NCBI GenBank assembly: GCA_026418415.1
Contig: JAOABK010000015.1
Location: 1 to 39,361 of the forward strand
Length of the DNA stretch: 39,361 bases
Source of the DNA: Pseudomonadota bacterium
Lineage (GTDB): Bacteria > CALINM01
Direction of reading: 5' to 3'
The position numbers and the translations under genes were made by a program. Positions 34,397 through 39,361 of the stretch are shown piece after piece. Position 1 is the first letter of the stretch. The number at the start of each line of letters is the position of its first letter. The notes beneath the pieces are model-generated. The model had not been told where the DNA came from. It saw nothing but the letters and a program-made list of their open reading frames with translations, and ran no database searches.

Positions 34397-35824
34397 TTAC
34401 TCTCCCAATATAAATTTTCTTCCACTTTCGAGTAGTTCCTCTACTTTAACCGGATCTTCTGCTTCCGCATAAATCCTTATTACTGGTTCAGTTCCAGATT
34501 CTCTGAAAAGAAGCCAGCAATCATTTTCAAGGTAGATCTTAACACCGTCTATCTCCTTTTTGTCCACCACTTTCAATCCTGCAAAAGAAGAAGGTATATG
34601 TGACAATTTATCTTTAAAAGTTTTTTTAATCTCAGGAGTAATCAAATAATTCTTTCTTAGTGAGAAAAGAGGGCCAACCTCATCAAAAATCTCTTTTATC
34701 ATTGCATAAACAGAAATGCCCCTTTTAGCCACTGCTTCAATTACAAGCAAACAGGCAAGAATGCCATCCTTTTCTGGAACATGATCAATAATGGAAAGTC
34801 CAGCACTTTCTTCACCACCAAGCACTATTTTTCTATTGCTCAAAAGCTCCCCTAAATACTTAAATCCAACAGGTGTCTCATAGACTGTATGTCCATACTT
34901 TCTTGCAATCCTATCTAAAAGGTGTGTGGTAGCATAGGACCTTCCTATGCCGCCAACCTTACCCCTATATTTTATTAAATAATAATAGAGAACAGCCAAA
35001 ATAAGATTTGGATTAACAAACTTACCACCCTTATCGACAATGCCAAACCTATCACCATCACCATCTGTTGCAACACCTAAAGCTATTTTTTTATCCTCCT
35101 GCATCCAGTTTATAATCTCTTGTAAATTTTTTTCCATTGGATCGGGTGGTCTTCCGCCAAAATAGGGGTCTCTAAAATCATGGATGACCTTACACTTTAG
35201 CCCTTCATTTTCAAGTATACAGTCAATATAGTCTCTCGCAGTACCAAACATGGGATCAATTATAATCTTTAATTGGGACTGGGAGATTGTTTTAAAATCT
35301 ATAATTTCTTTTAATCTGTTTAAATAGCCCTCCCTTGGATCATATACTACGACCTTTCCTTCCTTTTCAATATTTTCAAAGGATAAATCTTCTTTAAAAC
35401 TTATTTGCCCTAAAAGTTCATTTGCTCTCTTCTCAATCCATGCTGTTGTATCTGGAAGAGCAGGACCGCCCCAGGATGGAGAAAACTTAATACCATTGTA
35501 CTCAGGTGGATTGTGACTTGCGGTAAAATTTATTGCACCTGCTGTACCTTTACTAAGTATTTCAAAGGAAATGACAGGGGTTGGTGTCTCTCTATTTGTA
35601 AGATAGGTTTTTATATCATTTGCGGAGAGTATTTTTACCGCCTCCTTAGAATACCACTCCCCCATGAATCTGCTATCATATCCAACAATTAATCCCTTAT
35701 CATGAATCCCTTCTTTTTTTACATAATCAGCGATTGCCTGTATTACAACCCTTACCTTCTCAAGAGTAAACTCTTCACCAATTATACCCCTCCATCCAGA
35801 TGTCCCAAACCTTATACTCCCCAT
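34397..35824 (-). CDS. Phosphoglucomutase/phosphomannomutase (alpha-D-phosphohexomutase)
   Basis: This 475-residue mutase moves the phosphate between C6 and C1 of a hexose phosphate. All active-site motifs are intact: the phosphoserine loop TASHNP (serine 103), the metal loop DGDGDR (254-259), the sugar-binding loop GGEESAG (336-342) and the phosphate-binding RESGTEP (441-447). The N-terminal FGTSGWRG, with tryptophan, is typical of the phosphoglucomutase/phosphomannomutase branch of Deltaproteobacteria and cyanobacteria. Whether glucose or mannose phosphate is preferred cannot be told. GGAGGGGG precedes the ATG. It follows a nucleotidyltransferase-mutase fusion whose own mutase domain looks inactive, so this enzyme may supply its sugar 1-phosphate. 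Confidence 0.93.
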   Translation of the reverse strand: MGSIRFGTSGWRGIIGEEFTLEKVRVVIQAIADYVKKEGIHDKGLIVGYDSRFMGEWYSKEAVKILSANDIKTYLTNRETPTPVISFEILSKGTAGAINFTASHNPPEYNGIKFSPSWGGPALPDTTAWIEKRANELLGQISFKEDLSFENIEKEGKVVVYDPREGYLNRLKEIIDFKTISQSQLKIIIDPMFGTARDYIDCILENEGLKCKVIHDFRDPYFGGRPPDPMEKNLQEIINWMQEDKKIALGVATDGDGDRFGIVDKGGKFVNPNLILAVLYYYLIKYRGKVGGIGRSYATTHLLDRIARKYGHTVYETPVGFKYLGELLSNRKIVLGGEESAGLSIIDHVPEKDGILACLLVIEAVAKRGISVYAMIKEIFDEVGPLFSLRKNYLITPEIKKTFKDKLSHIPSSFAGLKVVDKKEIDGVKIYLENDCWLLFRESGTEPVIRIYAEAEDPVKVEELLESGRKFILGE

Positions 35825-35837
35825 AAAATCCCCCTCC

Positions 35838-38327
35838 TTATTTCACTCCTTTATTAACCATTTCTTCCACTTTCTTTAAAAGAGTTTCTGCCATTTTCTT
35901 TTCTAAACTTTCTGCATAAATAGTAAAATATGCTTTGTCTTGGGATGGTATTGCAAGGTACCAACCATCATCTTCAAATACCTTAATACCATCTATAAGC
36001 TCAACATTTTTATCAGAAGTTTTCTCCACAAGATACCTCATTACAGTACCCTTTTTCTCCCAGGGACAAGGTATATTTGTAGTTAATAAAAAGGTTTTAG
36101 GAATGCCTCTCAATATTTCGTGTATTGATACATCAAGTATCGCAAGCATCTCAAGAATTTTAACAATACTAAACATACCATCAAAGGCAGGTAAAAAATT
36201 AGGGAATATATATCCTCCATAGTTTTCACCCACAAACCCAACATCATACATCATCGATGCTTCCATTAAAGCCCTGCTGGTTGTTTTAGTTCTTACTACC
36301 TGAGCATTATTCTTTTCCGCAAGCATCTCTATGACCATTGATGCATTAACAGGTACCGCTATCCTTTTAGGTTTGAAGGTTTCAAGGTAAAGTTTGGCTA
36401 CCACACATAAGGCTGTTGAGCCATCATAAATCTCGCCTTTATGATCAATTATATATATCTTTTCAGCACCAGCATCAAGAAAGAATCCCGCATCTGCCTT
36501 AAGAGACACTACGATATTGCTTAATTGATTAATAGAATATTGGAACTCTTCAGCTGTCTTTGTTAACCTCGAACTATCTAAATTTGCATTCAAAGCAACT
36601 ACTTCACAATCCATCTTGCCAATTAAGTTATGAAACAGGGAAGATGAACTTCCATGGGAAAAATCTATTACTATTTTAAACCTTTTTTTCTTTATCTTTT
36701 CTACGTCAATTTTACTAAGAAATCCTTCTTTATACTTTTCAATTGCATGGGTTGGAAACCCAATCTCTCCAGTTTCTTCAAGAACAACCCTTCTAAAGTC
36801 CTCTCCAAAGAAAAATCTCTCTATAGTTTTTTCTTTAGAGCTATGAATATCAATCCCATTCTCTTCATAAAACTTCATATCAATAAAATCTTTATCAAAG
36901 GGAGAACGTCTTGTATGAACACCACCAACCTCATTCTCTTCCCTTGAAAGATACCTGACCACGGGAATTGGCACTACACCATAGTCATGTACATTAACCC
37001 CCGTTGACAAAACACCAGTCATAAAAGCTCTATTAATCATCCTCGAAGCGGGATGATGATCTCTTGAGGTTGCAATAGTACTTCCCTTCTTAAATGTTGC
37101 ACCGTATGAAGCGCCTAATCTTGCAGCGAACTCAGGAGTAATCTCAAAATTAGCAATACCGTTTACTCCATAGGGTCCAAAAATAGATTTAGACCATTTT
37201 TCACCCCAAACTAAACTTGAAGCCAAAACCGCTCCATCTTCCACAGTCTTCATTGGCCAGACCTTAACTCCTGCCTTCAAAGTGGCATTTTTACCAATCA
37301 CACAATGATCAGAAATAACCACTCCCTCAGAGAGATACACTCCTTCGTTTATAACAACATTATTACAAATTATAGCCTCATATAATCGTGAATCCCTACC
37401 AATAAATGTATTATCCCATATTACTGAATCGTAAATATGAACCCCTTCTTCTATAACACAATTATTTCCAATCACTGAATTTCTAATTTTTACTCCCTTA
37501 CCTACCTTAGTATTTTTTCCTATTACCACAGAACCATCAGTTATAATCGTATAATCAACCTCAGCACCATCATCTATAAAAACCCCTTTGTTTACTAAAT
37601 TGCCAGAGATTTTGATATTAACCTTTCCTTCCAATACATCCTGATGTGCTAATCTATACTCTGTTATATTTCCTACATCTTTCCAGTACCCATCCATAAG
37701 GGCACCGTATATATTAATCTTTTTCTTCATTAATAGGGGAAAAAGATCTTTGCTGAAATCAAACTCTTTATTTGCTGGAATGTGTTTTAGCACTTCTTGT
37801 TCTAAAATATAAATACCTGTATTAATAGTATCGCTAAAAACTTCTCCCCATGTTGGCTTTTCATAAAATTTTGTAATTTTACCCTCTTCATCAAAAATCA
37901 CTATCCCAAAGGGAAGGGGGTTTTGCACCCTTGTAAGTAAAATAGTTGCTTTCGACTTCTTATTTAAATGAAAATCAATAGCAGAACTCAAATTAAAATC
38001 TGTTAGGACATCTCCAGAAATTACAATAAATGTGCTATCAATATATTCTTCTGCTAACTTAACCGCTCCAGCGGTTCCAAAATCTTCTTGGGGTAATATA
38101 TAACTAATCTTAACACCAAAATCTTCACCGTTTTTAAAATAATCCTGAATAATTTCAGCTTGATAAAAGAGAAGTACAATAATGTCAGTTATACCGTTTG
38201 CCTTTAATAGATTAATTATATGCTCCATCATTGGCTTATTAACAAGTGGCACCATTGGTTTGGGGATATTTTGAGTTACTGGTCTTAGACGTGTACCAAA
38301 ACCTCCCGCCATTAAAACAGCTTTCAT
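35838..38327 (-). CDS. NDP-sugar pyrophosphorylase fused to a degenerate phosphomannomutase domain
   Basis: This 829-residue fusion has three parts. Residues 1-235 form a sugar-phosphate nucleotidyltransferase with MAGGFGTRLRP (6-16), PKPMVPL (22-28) and VISGDVLTD (102-110), all intact. Residues 240-375 are a left-handed beta-helix of hexapeptide repeats (VVIGKNTKVGKGVKI). Residues 376-829 are homologous to phosphomannomutase (SRDHHPASRMINRAFMTG, DYGVVPIPVVRYL), but every catalytic motif is altered. The phosphoserine loop is VHTRRSPFD (470-478), the metal loop DAGAEK (618-623), the sugar loop GENYGGY (700-706) and the phosphate loop PSQDKAYF (794-801). The architecture is known as mannose-1-phosphate guanylyltransferase-like in cyanobacteria and Deltaproteobacteria. 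AAGGGGGG precedes the ATG. Confidence 0.9.
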   Translation of the reverse strand: MKAVLMAGGFGTRLRPVTQNIPKPMVPLVNKPMMEHIINLLKANGITDIIVLLFYQAEIIQDYFKNGEDFGVKISYILPQEDFGTAGAVKLAEEYIDSTFIVISGDVLTDFNLSSAIDFHLNKKSKATILLTRVQNPLPFGIVIFDEEGKITKFYEKPTWGEVFSDTINTGIYILEQEVLKHIPANKEFDFSKDLFPLLMKKKINIYGALMDGYWKDVGNITEYRLAHQDVLEGKVNIKISGNLVNKGVFIDDGAEVDYTIITDGSVVIGKNTKVGKGVKIRNSVIGNNCVIEEGVHIYDSVIWDNTFIGRDSRLYEAIICNNVVINEGVYLSEGVVISDHCVIGKNATLKAGVKVWPMKTVEDGAVLASSLVWGEKWSKSIFGPYGVNGIANFEITPEFAARLGASYGATFKKGSTIATSRDHHPASRMINRAFMTGVLSTGVNVHDYGVVPIPVVRYLSREENEVGGVHTRRSPFDKDFIDMKFYEENGIDIHSSKEKTIERFFFGEDFRRVVLEETGEIGFPTHAIEKYKEGFLSKIDVEKIKKKRFKIVIDFSHGSSSSLFHNLIGKMDCEVVALNANLDSSRLTKTAEEFQYSINQLSNIVVSLKADAGFFLDAGAEKIYIIDHKGEIYDGSTALCVVAKLYLETFKPKRIAVPVNASMVIEMLAEKNNAQVVRTKTTSRALMEASMMYDVGFVGENYGGYIFPNFLPAFDGMFSIVKILEMLAILDVSIHEILRGIPKTFLLTTNIPCPWEKKGTVMRYLVEKTSDKNVELIDGIKVFEDDGWYLAIPSQDKAYFTIYAESLEKKMAETLLKKVEEMVNKGVK

Positions 38328-38357
38328 AATCCCCCCTTGAAATTTTTTTTAGAGAAA

Positions 38358-38876
38358 TCAGTATACATTAAGAATTAATTCCTCAACAGATTTTCTTCCT
38401 GGAGATTTGGGACTGTGGGCTGGATAGCCAAGGGCGATAACAGCTATAAGCTCATTATCGGAACTAATTTTTAGCAAATCTCTTACCCTATCCTTATTCT
38501 TCAATATTTCACCAAGCCATACAGCACCAAGACCCAATGAACTTATATAAATAAGCATATTTTGAATACAAGCCCCAATGGCCATAAGATCCTTATCTCT
38601 GTCATAAGAGGCAGGATGGTTGATAAAAACTGCTATTAGAGTATCTGCAGATTTAACAATTGAACCATAGGCAGTTAATCGAGATACTTCGGTTTTCATA
38701 TCTTTATCTTTTATTACAACAAAGCGCCATGGCTGATTATTATGTCCCGAAGGGGCAAAACTACCTGCAGAAATTATATCTTTTATGGTTTCAATAGGTA
38801 TACTCTTATCTGCCTCAAACTTCCTTATACTTCTTCTCTTCTTTATAACTTCAAAAATCTCATTTCCACCCATCAT
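38358..38876 (-). CDS. Nitroreductase-family flavoprotein
   Basis: This 172-residue FMN-binding protein has the family N-terminus IKKRRSIRKFEAD, the FMN-contact segment APSGHNNQPWRFVVI and the C-terminal LGLGAVWLGEILKN and ALGYPAHSP. Family members reduce nitroaromatics, quinones or flavins with NAD(P)H. The true substrate is not deducible. Two consecutive ATG codons open the frame (38876 and 38873) with no clear ribosome binding site, so the start is uncertain by one codon. It is the first gene of the leftward unit that continues into the nucleotidyltransferase fusion 30 bp downstream. It diverges from the HAO-like cytochrome gene across about 125 bp. Confidence 0.92.
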   Translation of the reverse strand: MMGGNEIFEVIKKRRSIRKFEADKSIPIETIKDIISAGSFAPSGHNNQPWRFVVIKDKDMKTEVSRLTAYGSIVKSADTLIAVFINHPASYDRDKDLMAIGACIQNMLIYISSLGLGAVWLGEILKNKDRVRDLLKISSDNELIAVIALGYPAHSPKSPGRKSVEELILNVY

Positions 38877-38939
38877 TACAAAAGCAAATTTAACAAAAAA
38901 ATATGAAAAAGTAAAGAAATAAGAAAATACCCTGTCTAA

Positions 38940-38967
38940 TTGACAAAAAAAAATCTTATGGTAATTT
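38940..38967 (+). promoter_or_regulatory. Promoter candidate for the HAO-like cytochrome
   Basis: TTGACA (38940-38945) and TAATTT (38962-38967) are 16 bp apart, with TG at 38959-38960 giving an extended -10. A short inverted repeat, TGTC-TAATT-GACA (38934-38945 region), overlaps the -35 and could be an operator. A very strong GGGGGAGG ribosome binding site precedes the ATG at 39002. Confidence 0.5.
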
Positions 38968-39001
38968 TCAATTATAGAATAACATTGAGGGGGAGGTTTA
39001 T

Positions 39002-39361
39002 ATGAAAAAGGCTTTTTTTATTTCCTTTTTTGTTCTATTAATTTCAACCTATGTCTTCTCACAAGATTTGGAACTGCCAAAGAACACGAGCTCTCAAACA
39101 AGGCAGTGTATTGGCTGTCATAAGCAGTTTACTCCAAGTATTGTTTATGACTGGCTAAAAAGCAGGCATGCCAAATCCACCCCAGAAGAGGGCATTAAAA
39201 AACCAGACCTGGAGAAAAGAGTTAGTGCTAAGAGTATTCCAGACAACCTTTCTAAAGTCGTTGTTGGATGTTATGAGTGTCATAGCCTAAACGCTGATAA
39301 ACACACAGATAATTTCAGCCACTTTGGCAATAAAATCAATATAGTAGTATCACCTCCTGAT
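39002..39361 (+). CDS. Multihaem cytochrome c, hydroxylamine oxidoreductase (HAO)-like, N-terminal part
   Basis: The first 120 codons run to the window edge. A signal peptide (MKKAFFISFFVLLISTYVFS, 20 residues) targets the periplasm. Two haem-binding CxxCH sites are visible, CIGCH at 36-40 and CYECH at 90-94. The segments TPSIVYDWLKSRHAKSTP and HTDNFSHFGNKINIVVSPPD match the N-terminal region of octahaem HAO-type cytochromes, including the reductive epsilon-type Hao proteins of anaerobes. Those enzymes act on hydroxylamine or nitrite and exchange electrons with quinol-linked cytochromes. The remaining haems and the C-terminal tyrosine that distinguishes oxidative from reductive forms lie outside the window. 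The strong ribosome binding site suggests high expression. Confidence 0.85.
   Translation, partial: MKKAFFISFFVLLISTYVFSQDLELPKNTSSQTRQCIGCHKQFTPSIVYDWLKSRHAKSTPEEGIKKPDLEKRVSAKSIPDNLSKVVVGCYECHSLNADKHTDNFSHFGNKINIVVSPPD

Overview
This window looks like chromosome of an AT-rich (about one-third GC by eye), Gram-negative, probably anaerobic or microaerophilic bacterium. The evidence is: cleavable signal peptides, lipoproteins and a membrane-fusion adaptor; the futalosine menaquinone gene mqnC; a multihaem cytochrome c of the hydroxylamine oxidoreductase type; and a housekeeping gene order (tsaE, nnrD, acpS, pdxJ, glmM, cdaR, cdaA, folP, ftsH, tilS, with lysC-cimA nearby) that recalls Deltaproteobacteria such as Geobacter. 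I cannot fix the phylum. Deltaproteobacteria-like, Deferribacterota-like and Nitrospirota-like lineages all fit. Many genes start with TTG behind good Shine-Dalgarno sequences. Several candidate promoters have a 16-bp spacer.

Layout from left to right. (1) 1-418: the 5' end of a leftward Cas3-like helicase gene with its own near-consensus promoter, the edge of a probable type I CRISPR-Cas operon outside the window. (2) 660-6385, leftward: an HD hydrolase, mqnC, an orphan membrane-fusion lipoprotein, a ComEA-like helix-hairpin-helix protein, citramalate synthase (isoleucine route) and aspartokinase. (3) 6465-8652, rightward: a two-gene envelope TPR unit with its own promoter and a candidate hairpin terminator. 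(4) 8657-21069, leftward: a tightly overlapping housekeeping operon covering tRNA modification (tsaE, tilS), metabolite repair (nnrD), lipid, vitamin and folate synthesis (acpS, pdxJ, folP), UDP-GlcNAc precursor (glmM), c-di-AMP synthesis (cdaA-cdaR) and proteolysis (ftsH). It begins with a 583-residue protein of unknown function. (5) 21234-30751, leftward: a glycan and protein glycosylation cluster. It holds an STT3/AglB/PglB-type oligosaccharyltransferase, three family 2 and two family 4 glycosyltransferases, a DUF2304-like membrane protein, an FAD oxidoreductase of the L-2-hydroxyglutarate oxidase type and a secreted propeller-like protein. (6) 30810-33254, rightward: a TIGR01777-type epimerase, then a three-gene redox unit made of a 46-residue CD1871A-like CxxC protein, a polyferredoxin-like membrane protein and a TlpA-like thioredoxin lipoprotein. 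It is closed by a strong hairpin terminator. (7) 33317-38876, leftward: a periplasmic protein, a metallo-beta-lactamase-fold hydrolase, a phosphohexomutase, a nucleotidyltransferase fused to a degenerate phosphomannomutase, and a nitroreductase. (8) 39002 to the end, rightward: the start of the HAO-like multihaem cytochrome.

The sugar-phosphate mutases and nucleotidyltransferase of part 7 could supply activated sugars to the cluster in part 5. Part 5 would build a lipid-linked glycan and move it to extracytoplasmic proteins. I see no tRNA or rRNA gene, CRISPR array, insertion sequence or riboswitch, and no stretch above 300 bases without a gene. The best leads are the divergent acceptor-site motif of the oligosaccharyltransferase, the apparently dead mutase domain fused to a live nucleotidyltransferase, the CxxC-polyferredoxin-thioredoxin unit, and the unknown 583-residue protein locked to tilS.
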